Source of the DNA: a virus
Length of the DNA: 36,284 nt
Virus record (IMG/VR): IMGVR_UViG_3300021075_000001
Span: 1-36,284 of that record
Strand: one strand, 5' to 3'
Made by a program: the position numbers and the translations under genes. The notes below the pieces were generated by a model that ran no database searches, was not told the DNA's origin, and was given only the letters and a program-made list of their open reading frames with translations. This document shows, in pieces, positions 8,361-14,569 of this stretch (positions within the stretch are counted from its first letter, which is position 1; every line of letters begins with the position of its first letter).

Positions 8361-8737
8361 GGCGAGACGTCGCGGAAGTAGCGTTGCAGGGCGGCCTCGA
8401 TCGCGTCGGCCATGCCCGCGCAGCGCCAGGCGAACTGGCGGCGAGCCTCGACGCCGAGGCGGCGGTAGGAAACGACCAGGAGAAGGGTCTCGTGCACGGC
8501 GGAGAGCACCTGGTCGTCGGGTTCAGCGGATCGGCCCACGAGGAAAGCCTCGACGACCGCGGCGTCAGGAGCCTCCGGCGAGTTGGCCGAGTCGGCGCCG
8601 AAGACTGCACGTTTGGCGCGGCCCGCGGCGATCCTGCAGCTATCGCGGCAGTAGCGGCGCCGTCGGCCGGTCACCGCTGCAGCCGGAAGATCACCCCCGC
8701 AGAACTGACAAATGCTGATCTCGAGTTTTGGCGCCAC
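8357..8737 (-). CDS. Small zinc-finger protein, first gene of the late operon
   Basis: A 126-residue protein with an N-terminal treble-clef-like zinc site: ICQFCGG near residue 10, then RRRYCRDSCRIAAGRAKR near residue 30. A helical remainder follows, with VEAFLVGRSAEPDDQVLSAV. The start is GTG 8735-8737, since no in-frame ATG lies upstream. It overlaps terS by 4 nt. A role in packaging-site recognition or late gene regulation is possible but is inferred only from position. No homologue is recognised by name. Confidence 0.7.
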   Translation of the reverse strand: MAPKLEISICQFCGGDLPAAAVTGRRRRYCRDSCRIAAGRAKRAVFGADSANSPEAPDAAVVEAFLVGRSAEPDDQVLSAVHETLLLVVSYRRLGVEARRQFAWRCAGMADAIEAALQRYFRDVSP

Positions 8738-8748
8738 TCGCCCATGGT

Positions 8749-8779
8749 GCGTTTCGTGTCACCGGGGGGGGCGTTTCGT
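8749..8779. promoter_or_regulatory. Direct repeats GCGTTTCGT upstream of the terminase operon
   Basis: GCGTTTCGT occurs at 8749-8757 and 8771-8779 in the same orientation, 22 bp apart (two helical turns). A run of eight G residues (8764-8771) lies between them. The pair sits just upstream of the first late gene. It could be an operator, an activator site, or a terminase-binding (pac/cos) site. The function is not determined. Confidence 0.45.
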
Positions 8780-8794
8780 AACAGCGTGGCTAGA

Positions 8795-8816
8795 CCCCGA
8801 CTCCCCAGAATCGGGG
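8795..8816 (-). terminator. Alternative hairpins between integrase and late genes
   Basis: CCCCGA (8795-8800) can pair with TCGGGG (8811-8816), and CCCC (8803-8806) can instead pair with GGGG (8813-8816). These mutually exclusive stems resemble an attenuator or weak terminator for transcripts arriving from int. There is no T-run on the minus strand. Confidence 0.35.
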
Positions 8817-8895
8817 GAATACATGCGGAGGGGTAGGCAGGGTCGGCGTTGCGCGACTGCCGTGATGCTAGGGGGTACCCGGTGCCGTCACTCAG

Positions 8896-8915
8896 TTGGA
8901 CGCGAGTTGGACGCG
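8896..8915. promoter_or_regulatory. Candidate integrase arm sites, P arm (2 x TTGGACGCG)
   Basis: TTGGACGCG occurs at 8896-8904 and 8907-8915, spaced exactly 11 bp. The same 9-mer recurs as an 11-bp-spaced pair on the other side of the tRNA-like core (9151-9159, 9162-9170). Paired direct repeats flanking a core are the usual layout of arm-type sites bound by the N-terminal domain of tyrosine integrases. Confidence 0.65.
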
Positions 8916-8994
8916 AGTTTGCTTGGATTCACTGGACTCTGCTCGCTCGAGGAGCCCATCCTGCCCGCAGCCAAGGCGCGGAAAGACGGCCGTC

Positions 8995-9026
8995 TCAGGC
9001 ACGAATCAGGCACGAATCAGGCAGAA
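8995..9026. promoter_or_regulatory. Triple 11-bp direct repeat (candidate excisionase sites)
   Basis: TCAGGCACGAA is present at 8995-9005 and 9006-9016, followed by TCAGGCAGAA at 9017-9026. The array lies between the left arm pair and the core. Head-to-tail sites in phase with the DNA helix are how small excisionases assemble cooperative filaments, so this is a candidate Xis-binding array. Confidence 0.55.
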
Positions 9027-9053
9027 TAGGGTGGGAGCGGGTGGAGTGCGTGG

Positions 9054-9079
9054 TGGTGGGCGACGTTGGAATTGAACCA
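9054..9079 (-). other. Candidate attP core: 3' end of a tRNA gene
   Basis: Read on the minus strand, this is a tRNA 3' end. It has GG, then the T-loop TTCAATT (fits TTCRANY), the T-stem half CCAAC, acceptor half GTCGCCC, discriminator A and CCA. The 5' T-stem half does not pair fully and no matching GGGCGAC acceptor lies upstream, so it is not a whole tRNA. It starts 26 bases past the int stop. Such tRNA 3'-end identity restores the host tRNA on integration. The host gene would have acceptor 5' GGGCGAC; its amino-acid identity is not determined. Confidence 0.72.
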
Positions 9080-9104
9080 TGATGGCTACTTCCCAAGAAC
9101 ATGC

Positions 9105-10301
9105 TCATTTGCAGGCACGACGCTCTGCCAGTTCGTCTAGCGGCTCGCTCTTGGACGCGCCTTGGACGCGAGTTTGGCTCGCTGCCTCGCTCCAGACCAC
9201 GTCAAGACGCTCCGCCGCGGCCTTGCGATCGCCGTCCGTGACGTGCCCGTAGACGCCCAGCGTGGTCGCGACGTGAGCATGCCCAAGGTGCGCCGCGACC
9301 ACGTCCATGCGCTCCCCGGCGCGCAGCAACTCAGTGGCCACCATGTGCCGCAGCGCGTGGAAGTGCAGCGGCGCGAGTCCGCGGCGACGGATGCGCTTGC
9401 CGAGCTCGTGGGTGAAGCCGTCAGGGATGATGGGCTGTCCGCGCCTGCCGCAGCAGATGAGCGCCTCCGGCGACCACATGCCGAGAGCCTTGCGCTCTGC
9501 CTGCAGCGTCGTGAGCATGGCGATGCAGGCTGCAGGTAGGGGCACCGCGCGGCGACCGGCGCGCGACTTCGGTGGTCGGACCTCAAGCGTCGCCCTGTTG
9601 TGGCCAGTGAGGCCCCTGGAGATGTTCACCGTGCCGCCTGCCATGTCCACGTCCATCCAGCGCAGCGCCAGCACCTCGCCGCGCCGCATGCCTGTCGTGG
9701 CGCCAATCATGAGCGCCGGCCAGAGGCGCGTCTGCGACAGGGATGCGATGTACTGCTGAGCCGTGGCCACAGATGGCGCCTCCGTGCGGCGCTCGGGCAG
9801 CCGAGGAGCACGCACTGCGGACACAGGGTTCACGCTCACCAGGCCAAGCTCGAGCGCCCAGGCGTAAGCGGCGTGCAGCGTGCCGCGGTAGTTGCGCACG
9901 CTCTTGGGAGCGCAGCCGGCTGCTAGCTGCGCGGCCTGCCACGCGGCGATCTCGGCGGGCGTGAGGTCTGCGGCAGGCACGTCGCCGAGCGTAGGCGCGA
10001 TGTGCGTGACGGCGTGCTCGTGGCTGCGAACTGTGTTGGCCGCCTTGTCAGGGCGGGCGGCGTCGCGGAGGAAGCGCTCGAGCAGCTCGGCGACCGTCTC
10101 GTCTGTGGCGCATGCCTCCTCCTCTCCGCGTAGCCTCTTGAGAAGAGCCTCAAGGGCAGGCTCGGCCTCGGCCTTGAGACGCCGGTAGGTGCCTCCGTTC
10201 ACCCAGCCGCTGCCGCCCTCGCGCTTGCCGACGAAGACGCGGACGCGGTAGGTGACCTTGCCGTTGATGGGCGACACGCGCCGCTGGATTGAGCCGGTCA
10301 T
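9105..10301 (-). CDS. int: Tyrosine integrase
   Basis: A 398-residue tyrosine recombinase. The N-terminal ~60 residues form the arm-binding domain (SPINGKVTYRVRVFVGKREG). The core-binding SAM-like domain is ~65-165. The catalytic domain carries R206 (ATTGMRRGE), K245 (RPPKS), H315 and R318 (HFHALRH), H341 (HLGH) and the nucleophile Y351 (GVYGHVT). All catalytic residues are present. The ATG overlaps the upstream stop by 4 nt, so int is the last gene of the early operon. The stop lies beside the tRNA-derived core, and the last codons carry two repeats that look like arm sites. It drives integration and, with an excisionase, excision. Confidence 0.95.
   Translation of the reverse strand: MTGSIQRRVSPINGKVTYRVRVFVGKREGGSGWVNGGTYRRLKAEAEPALEALLKRLRGEEEACATDETVAELLERFLRDAARPDKAANTVRSHEHAVTHIAPTLGDVPAADLTPAEIAAWQAAQLAAGCAPKSVRNYRGTLHAAYAWALELGLVSVNPVSAVRAPRLPERRTEAPSVATAQQYIASLSQTRLWPALMIGATTGMRRGEVLALRWMDVDMAGGTVNISRGLTGHNRATLEVRPPKSRAGRRAVPLPAACIAMLTTLQAERKALGMWSPEALICCGRRGQPIIPDGFTHELGKRIRRRGLAPLHFHALRHMVATELLRAGERMDVVAAHLGHAHVATTLGVYGHVTDGDRKAAAERLDVVWSEAASQTRVQGASKSEPLDELAERRACK
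9151..9170. promoter_or_regulatory. Candidate integrase arm sites, P' arm (2 x TTGGACGCG)
   Basis: TTGGACGCG occurs at 9151-9159 and 9162-9170, spaced 11 bp, in the same orientation as the pair at 8896-8915. This pair lies inside the last codons of int, about 72 bp from the core. The left pair is about 139 bp away. Confidence 0.65.
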
Positions 10302-10510
10302 GGACGACTGTCGCGAACCCTGGCGAGGGCCTCGACCAATCGCTGACGTTCGTAGGCCAACAGCATCGGTTCGAGCTCTTCAGCGAGGGACAGGAAAGCC
10401 GGTGAGACAGAATGAGCCCATTCCCTAGAAGCGGCCGCCAGTTGCGTGAATACACGATTCACAGCGCACATGTTCTCGGCAAAGCTGCGGACGGCTCTCT
10501 GGTCAAGCAT
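10298..10510 (-). CDS. Small helical protein upstream of int, unknown
   Basis: A 70-residue protein taken from ATG 10508-10510, which overlaps the upstream stop by 8 nt. A GTG at 10549 would add 13 residues but has no Shine-Dalgarno. The sequence is helical and Ala/Leu/Arg-rich, with RSFAENMCAVNRVFTQLAAA and a C-terminal YERQRLVEALARVRD. It overlaps int by 4 nt. An accessory role to recombination is possible from position only. Confidence 0.6.
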   Translation of the reverse strand: MLDQRAVRSFAENMCAVNRVFTQLAAASREWAHSVSPAFLSLAEELEPMLLAYERQRLVEALARVRDSRP

Positions 10511-10829
10511 CGCTATCTTTCGTGTGGTCGGGCGGCCCGACTCCTCCACGCCCGCCGGACTGGTCGCAGAACGCCCCGCCGCCGCCGCCGCCCCTCACGA
10601 TGGTCACGTTCATCGACCTGGTGCCCGGCAGATACGAGACGGTCACCGCAGGGAGGCTTCCACTCATGATGCCCTCGAGTTCATCGACCTGCGCCTCAAG
10701 CTCCAAGATGCGCTTGTGCAGGGCGACGACGTCGTTGCCGATCCCGTCCAGCCCCATGCGGTCGAGCATGTAGGGGATGCCGTGCTTCCGGGCGTCTTCC
10801 TCGTACTCTCTCAGCTCGTCTTCGTCCAT
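10503..10829 (-). CDS. Acidic coiled-coil protein with glycine-rich tail
   Basis: The start is ATG 10827-10829, preceded by GGAGGAGAC, giving 108 residues. The acidic N-terminus (MDEDELREYEEDARKHGIPY) is followed by a heptad-like coil (DVVALHKRILELEAQVDELE). It ends in a glycine run and a Gly/Pro tail encoded by GCC-type triplet repeats (10567-10590). No family is recognised. It may be a small oligomeric accessory protein. Confidence 0.6.
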   Translation of the reverse strand: MDEDELREYEEDARKHGIPYMLDRMGLDGIGNDVVALHKRILELEAQVDELEGIMSGSLPAVTVSYLPGTRSMNVTIVRGGGGGGAFCDQSGGRGGVGPPDHTKDSDA

Positions 10830-10849
10830 CGTCTCCTCCGTCTCTGCCC

Positions 10850-11116
10850 TCACTCTACAGCGCCACATTCAGCGAGCGTCAACTCGTCAGCTTCACGTCT
10901 TTGGAGCTTCCTCAACTCTCGAACCGCCTGCCGAATGTGCACGCCACACAGCCCGGAAGACCTGGCTGGCCAGGCGCAGCGATGCCATCCGTCGTAGCCG
11001 GGACCCCACATCGCGACCTGACACCTCCCAGCGTCGGGTGGCTTGTTCCGCGTATGCAGCGAAGGCCGCGGGAACACCCGCAACTCGACAGGGATATCGT
11101 CCCAGAAGACGATCAT
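10850..11116 (-). CDS. Small Cys/His protein, unknown
   Basis: An 88-residue protein from ATG 11114-11116, overlapping the rusA stop by 4 nt. It begins MIVFWDDIPVELRVFPRP. C32, C47, C57 and H59 (in SSGLCGVHIRQ) form a plausible zinc site. The pattern 'C...W..C......G-x-C-x-x-H' is common in small uncharacterised phage proteins. Function is unknown. Confidence 0.65.
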   Translation of the reverse strand: MIVFWDDIPVELRVFPRPSLHTRNKPPDAGRCQVAMWGPGYDGWHRCAWPARSSGLCGVHIRQAVRELRKLQRREADELTLAECGAVE

Positions 11117-11472
11117 CTTCCAGCCCGCCTCACGACGACCACGGTCCGCGGCGTCTCGCGGTCGAGCCACTTGGCTGCGCGGGCTATGACCACCTGAGAA
11201 TCGTCTTCGTAGAGCACGCTCTGCATGCCGTCGAGCACTGACTTCAGCACGTTGTCCACGTCCCTGCGGCGCTCGTCGGGGAAGTAGCAGACCACCTCGA
11301 CGACGAACCTGCCCGTGAGCGCCCAGCCCCTCGGACGCACGCCCAGGGCCGCCCAGGCGATCATGCGCTCGAAGCGCTTCGTGGCCTTCGGCGTGTAGAC
11401 TCTCCCGCCCTTGCCCAGGCGTGGGCGCTGCTTGCCTTGCGGCTTCCCGCTGACAGTAAACTGCACCTTCAC
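11113..11472 (-). CDS. rusA: RusA-like Holliday junction resolvase
   Basis: A 119-residue RusA-family endodeoxyribonuclease, matching the usual ~120-residue length. The N-terminus TVSGKPQGKQRPRLGKGGRV carries the conserved basic loop. D71 and D73 lie in RRDVDNVLKSVLDG, and the acidic pair D90/D91 in LYEDDSQV corresponds to the known active-site aspartates. It cleaves branched DNA from recombination-dependent replication before packaging. The start is GTG in a 4-nt GTGA overlap with the upstream gene. Confidence 0.93.
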   Translation of the reverse strand: MKVQFTVSGKPQGKQRPRLGKGGRVYTPKATKRFERMIAWAALGVRPRGWALTGRFVVEVVCYFPDERRRDVDNVLKSVLDGMQSVLYEDDSQVVIARAAKWLDRETPRTVVVVRRAGR

Positions 11473-11672
11473 GAGTGCCCCGCCGCTGCCAAGCGGTCAC
11501 AGAGGACGTTGAGGCGGGCGACCTCAGCATCGGCCTTCGCGGCAGCGTCGATGCGGCGGGCGACGTCGGCCTCCAGCTCCGCGATGCGGGCTTCTAGAGT
11601 CTCGATGAGGCTGGCTCGCTGCTTCGCGTGGGCCAGGCCGCGATTGATCCCGGCGCTGCTCTGCCTGCTCAT
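11469..11672 (-). CDS. Small coiled-coil protein
   Basis: A 67-residue protein coupled by 4-nt overlaps on both sides. From residue ~20 on it is a continuous coiled coil (SLIETLEARIAELEADVARR onward) with regular Leu/Ile/Ala heptads. No other domain is visible. It probably dimerises or partners a neighbouring early protein. Confidence 0.65.
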   Translation of the reverse strand: MSRQSSAGINRGLAHAKQRASLIETLEARIAELEADVARRIDAAAKADAEVARLNVLCDRLAAAGHS

Positions 11673-12022
11673 GGCCGCGCCTCCCAGTGAATACAGCAGA
11701 ACGAAGGATGGTGGTACTGAATCATCGTCTGGCAGAAGCGGGTGTCAGTTTCATAGCGTCGGCACGACTTGCAACGTCTCGCTTTCAGCGCCTCCAGCTC
11801 GTCCTCAAGCTCGGCAACGGCCTCCCGTAACGTGTCATTGAGCATGTGCATATTGGCCTTGTCGTGCTCCAGCTCGCGGATGTGGCTGTGCAGGTTCGCA
11901 TTGGTGGTCTCCAGGATGGTGATGCGCTCCCGGCTGCGCCTGTGCCGCGCTCTGGCCTCCTTGGCCCACGTCACGGCCTCCGGGTAGTCCTGCGGGTCGC
12001 AGTCGACGATGTCGTCACTCAT
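11669..12022 (-). CDS. Coiled-coil protein with C-terminal Cys/His site
   Basis: A 117-residue protein. ATG 12020-12022, which overlaps the upstream stop by 4 nt, is preferred to a GTG eight codons earlier. A long coil occupies ~30-85 (NANLHSHIRELEHDKANMHM). The C-terminus RRCKSCRRYETDTRFCQTMI, followed by HHPSFCCIHW, holds enough Cys and His for one or two zinc ions. Function is unknown. Confidence 0.65.
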   Translation of the reverse strand: MSDDIVDCDPQDYPEAVTWAKEARARHRRSRERITILETTNANLHSHIRELEHDKANMHMLNDTLREAVAELEDELEALKARRCKSCRRYETDTRFCQTMIQYHHPSFCCIHWEARP

Positions 12023-12228
12023 GATGGTGCCGTCCATCTGCTGCACACGCTGACTGGCACCGTCTCGCCCTTGAGTATCTCGACCTCACGCACGCACCTT
12101 GCGGAGCACTCACACGTCGGACAGGCCGAGACAGGCAGATCATCAATGATGCGGCGGACCATCGCCGCTGTGGTCACTCTGTCGCTCTCCATGCGCTCGC
12201 GGAGAGCATCTGCGTCGATCATCCGCAT
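12019..12228 (-). CDS. MIDADAL-type small zinc protein
   Basis: A 69-residue protein beginning MRMIDADALRERMESDRV. This resembles the 'M-x-IDADAL' family found in early operons of many phages of Gram-positive hosts, whose function is unknown. It has a C-x2-C-x-C-x3-C cluster (ACPTCECSARCVRE) that should bind zinc. It overlaps the upstream gene by 10 nt and the downstream gene by 4 nt. Confidence 0.7.
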   Translation of the reverse strand: MRMIDADALRERMESDRVTTAAMVRRIIDDLPVSACPTCECSARCVREVEILKGETVPVSVCSRWTAPS

Positions 12229-12491
12229 GATGCTGTCTCCTCCTCATAGCCGCACTCGTGGCAGTCGTCGCTCTGGCAGGGGCACGGCGGTTTTGCTTCC
12301 TCGGCCTGCTGCTCGGCCTTTTCGACCATCGCCCACAGCGCGAGAATAGTCAGATCCTGCCTGTCGATGATGGCCTGCAGCACGCGGCCGTGAGCACGGG
12401 AGCACGTCAGGTCCTCGGCGAGCTGCCAGAGGTCGCGATGTGCGCTGGCGAGGTCGCCGCGTAGGCGCTCGATGGTGGCGCGGCGCCTCAT
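12219..12491 (-). CDS. Small helical protein with Cys-rich C-terminus
   Basis: Start chosen at ATG 12489-12491, which overlaps the upstream stop by 4 nt; a longer frame to 12593 would run deep into the upstream gene. Of 90 residues, ~60 are helical (RATIERLRGDLASAHRDLWQ). The end CPCQSDDCHECGYEEE is a compact metal-binding cluster. Function is unknown. Confidence 0.62.
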   Translation of the reverse strand: MRRRATIERLRGDLASAHRDLWQLAEDLTCSRAHGRVLQAIIDRQDLTILALWAMVEKAEQQAEEAKPPCPCQSDDCHECGYEEETASCG

Positions 12492-12739
12492 GGCCGCCGT
12501 CCCGGCCGGTAGCACGTCAAACCGCCTTCGCCCTCGGTATCGCAGTCGCCACGGCTCGGACATTCCGGGTGCTCGGCGCAGACGCAGATCCACGCAGGCT
12601 CACAGTCGATGCTCGGATCGCCGCAAGGCATAAGGTCCCAAGTGCTGCCGTCGTAGCCGCAGCCGCAGGTGCCCTGCCAGCAGAGGCCGTCGTAACCGTC
12701 GATGGACAGGTGCATGGTGAGGTACTCGGCAAGGTTCAC
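12488..12739 (-). CDS. Cysteine-rich small protein
   Basis: An 83-residue protein starting at GTG 12737-12739 in a 4-nt overlap. It contains about ten cysteines in pairs (LCWQGTCGCGYDGSTW, WICVCAEHPECPSRGDCD), suggesting two zinc sites or a zinc ribbon. It is one of a run of small Cys-rich proteins in this operon. Function is unknown. Confidence 0.62.
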   Translation of the reverse strand: MNLAEYLTMHLSIDGYDGLCWQGTCGCGYDGSTWDLMPCGDPSIDCEPAWICVCAEHPECPSRGDCDTEGEGGLTCYRPGRRP

Positions 12740-13719
12740 GGCAGAGCCTCCGCCACCGGCGCCTCAACGCTGAACAGCAGTCCGTGGTCGGACGCCGTGA
12801 TGACGGCGTGCGGGTCGCGCTCGCTGTCGGCGTCAACGTCGACGATGCGGTAGTCGGTGAAGTCGTCGGCGCGGCGCGGATCGTCGCCGGGCAGCGAGCT
12901 GAGGAAGTCGGCCGCCAGCTCTCCGAATCGGGTCAGTGGCCCCACCTCGACGGTCTGCATGTCGTGGACTCCGGGCCAGGCGACGAGGACGAAGGGCGTG
13001 ACTTTGGCGACAAGAATCTTGCCGGTCCCATCGCACTCGCGGCAGCGGTGGTGCCCGCCGCCGGTCTTGTCCGGCAGGCGGCCGTCGCCGGCGCACTCGG
13101 GGCAGGTGCGCTCGACGGTGGTGGCGATGGTCTGCGGCGCGACCTCGATGACCTCGGGACCGCCCATCATCTCACCGTGGAGCCAAGTCTTGCCCCCGCA
13201 GCCCATCGTGGGGCTGCCGGCCATTTGCTTGAGGTTGCAGCTCGTGGCCGTGCAGTTGTCGCAGGACGGACCTTGGTGACCGGTGCCGTCGCAGGCCCTG
13301 CAGTCGGGGCCGTGGCCGGTCTCGTCGAGCAAGCGGCCGGATCCGCGACAGACCAGGCATGTCCAGTAATCCACCGGAGTCTGCGTGACCTCGCCGGTGT
13401 CCATGTCGACGGTGAGGGACGCGCCGGGCTCGCAGACCACGACCTCCTCACTGCCAGAGGCGAAGGTCACGCCGAAGCCGTTCGCCTGGGCGGCTGCCTT
13501 CAGGGCTTCGGCGGCGTTGGCGATCGGGCCGCTCGGCACGTGGTCCTGTGCGCGCCGCAGCTCCGCCTCGGCCATGTCGCGGAGCTTCTGCGCGTCGAGC
13601 AGCTTGTCGTTGGCTGAGATGACGGCCTTGAGGCGCTTCTCGACCTCCTCCTCGAAGTGGTTGAGGAAGGCTTGGGCGATGTCGAGCTGGGTCATCGGGA
13701 AGAGTTCGGTCTGGGTCAT
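12736..13719 (-). CDS. Protein with DnaJ-type CxxCxGxG zinc motifs
   Basis: A 327-residue protein from ATG 13717-13719 (4-nt overlap). It has an N-terminal helical region (EEEVEKRLKAVISANDKLLD) and then two clusters resembling the DnaJ Cys-rich domain. The first is CLVCRGSGRLLD with CRACDGTGHQGPSCDNC. The second is CPECAGDGRLPDKTGGG with CRECDGTGK. There is no J domain (no HPD), so it is not a co-chaperone of the usual kind. The C-terminus is a mixed alpha/beta region. It may bind DNA or partner proteins in the replisome, by position only. Confidence 0.7.
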   Translation of the reverse strand: MTQTELFPMTQLDIAQAFLNHFEEEVEKRLKAVISANDKLLDAQKLRDMAEAELRRAQDHVPSGPIANAAEALKAAAQANGFGVTFASGSEEVVVCEPGASLTVDMDTGEVTQTPVDYWTCLVCRGSGRLLDETGHGPDCRACDGTGHQGPSCDNCTATSCNLKQMAGSPTMGCGGKTWLHGEMMGGPEVIEVAPQTIATTVERTCPECAGDGRLPDKTGGGHHRCRECDGTGKILVAKVTPFVLVAWPGVHDMQTVEVGPLTRFGELAADFLSSLPGDDPRRADDFTDYRIVDVDADSERDPHAVITASDHGLLFSVEAPVAEALP

Positions 13720-14375
13720 GGGGTGCACTCCTGCCAATTGCAGTGTGGACAGTGCGAGAGGTTCTTGCCGTCGCCGTTGTAGCTCACCTGCGTACCGCAC
13801 TTAGGGCAAAGCAGCATGGTGCCGTCCTTGATCGGTGCGCGGGCGGGCGTTGGTTCTGGCAACGCCTCGCGCCCGCCCGCGCTATGAGCTGAGAGGAGAG
13901 GAGAGGAGCTTAAGAGGAGAGGAGGTTGGCCGTATCGCTTGGGTAATGATTCGGCCAATGATTCGGCCAATGATTGACAGTAGGAGAGCGCGGAGTTCAT
14001 GAAGTGCTCGTCTAGAGTCGTTTCCGGCACCGTTTGCACGCGCCGTATCGCGGCCTTGACCATGTTCGGGTTGCGCGGCGGCTGGTAGTGAAGGGCCTTG
14101 ACGATGAAGCAGACTTCGTCCTCTTCGTCGTACTCAAAGAAGCCGTCTGCCAAGAGATCAGCGAATGGTTCGGCCAATCGTTCAGGTAACCATTTCATGT
14201 CGCCGCAGATGTAGGGCAGGGGCAGCACGAACAGGCCCTCAGCGGTCCGATGCGGGCAGGTGAGGAGGTACAACGCCAGGAGGCGCATGTCCTCAGTCCA
14301 CTTCCTCTGCCGCCAGATGGCCGGCGAGACGCGGTAGTAGATCGGCGTGAGTCCAGAGGTCGGTTCTGTGCTCAC
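13716..14375 (-). CDS. Putative replication initiator, winged-helix plus zinc ribbon
   Basis: A 219-residue protein. The first ~110 residues match the winged-helix type of phage replication proteins (YYRVSPAIWRQRKWTEDMRL, then ALYLLTCPHRTAEGLFVLPL, VKALHYQPPRNPNMVKAAIR). A Ser/Leu-rich linker includes LAESLAESLPKRYG, encoded by 12-bp DNA repeats. The C-terminal zinc ribbon is CPKCGTQVSYNGDGKNLSHC followed by PHC. By analogy with lambda O, the repeats inside the gene may be the origin. The start is GTG with a 4-nt overlap. Confidence 0.75.
   Translation of the reverse strand: MSTEPTSGLTPIYYRVSPAIWRQRKWTEDMRLLALYLLTCPHRTAEGLFVLPLPYICGDMKWLPERLAEPFADLLADGFFEYDEEDEVCFIVKALHYQPPRNPNMVKAAIRRVQTVPETTLDEHFMNSALSYCQSLAESLAESLPKRYGQPPLLLSSSPLLSAHSAGGREALPEPTPARAPIKDGTMLLCPKCGTQVSYNGDGKNLSHCPHCNWQECTP
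13898..13924 (+). repeat. Polypurine mirror/direct repeat in the replication gene
   Basis: GAGGAGAGGAG occurs at 13898-13908 and 13914-13924, separated by CTTAA. Each copy is its own mirror image, and purines dominate the plus strand from 13889 to 13925. Mirror-symmetric polypurine tracts can form triplex DNA or unwind easily. The tract lies beside the iteron-like repeats. Confidence 0.6.
13945..13975. repeat. Iteron-like 12-bp repeats, candidate origin
   Basis: AATGATTCGGCC occurs at 13945-13956 and 13957-13968, followed by a partial AATGATT at 13969-13975. A diverged pair lies at 14164-14187 (AATGGTTCGGCC, AATCGTTCAGGT). These are iteron-like arrays inside the replication initiator gene, the arrangement seen in lambdoid origins. 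Confidence 0.5.
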
Positions 14376-14569
14376 GTCCCCACCCCCCGCAGCGCCAGCA
14401 CCATCTCAGCGTCCATGGCGTCCTCCTCGTCGGAGTCCAGGATGTCGAAGAGGCGCCCCAGCGGGCAGTCCGCCGTCCATACTGCGTAAGGCGTGAGGCG
14501 ATGCTGACCGCGGTGCCCCTTGGTCCGCCATGGCACCAGAATGTGCTCGCGCGGCGGCGGGGCGCTCAT
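14372..14569 (-). CDS. Small protein, unknown
   Basis: A 65-residue protein starting at ATG 14567-14569, overlapping the upstream stop by 4 nt and the replication gene start by 4 nt. It begins MSAPPPREHILVPWRTKGHR and has an acidic C-terminal stretch (DILDSDEEDAMDAEMVLALR). No family is recognised. Confidence 0.6.
   Translation of the reverse strand: MSAPPPREHILVPWRTKGHRGQHRLTPYAVWTADCPLGRLFDILDSDEEDAMDAEMVLALRGVGT

Noticed and set aside
9050-9130. Possible complete tRNA gene
   Set aside because: Only the 3' part fits. The 5' T-stem, anticodon arm and matching 5' acceptor GGGCGAC are absent, so it is an att core.
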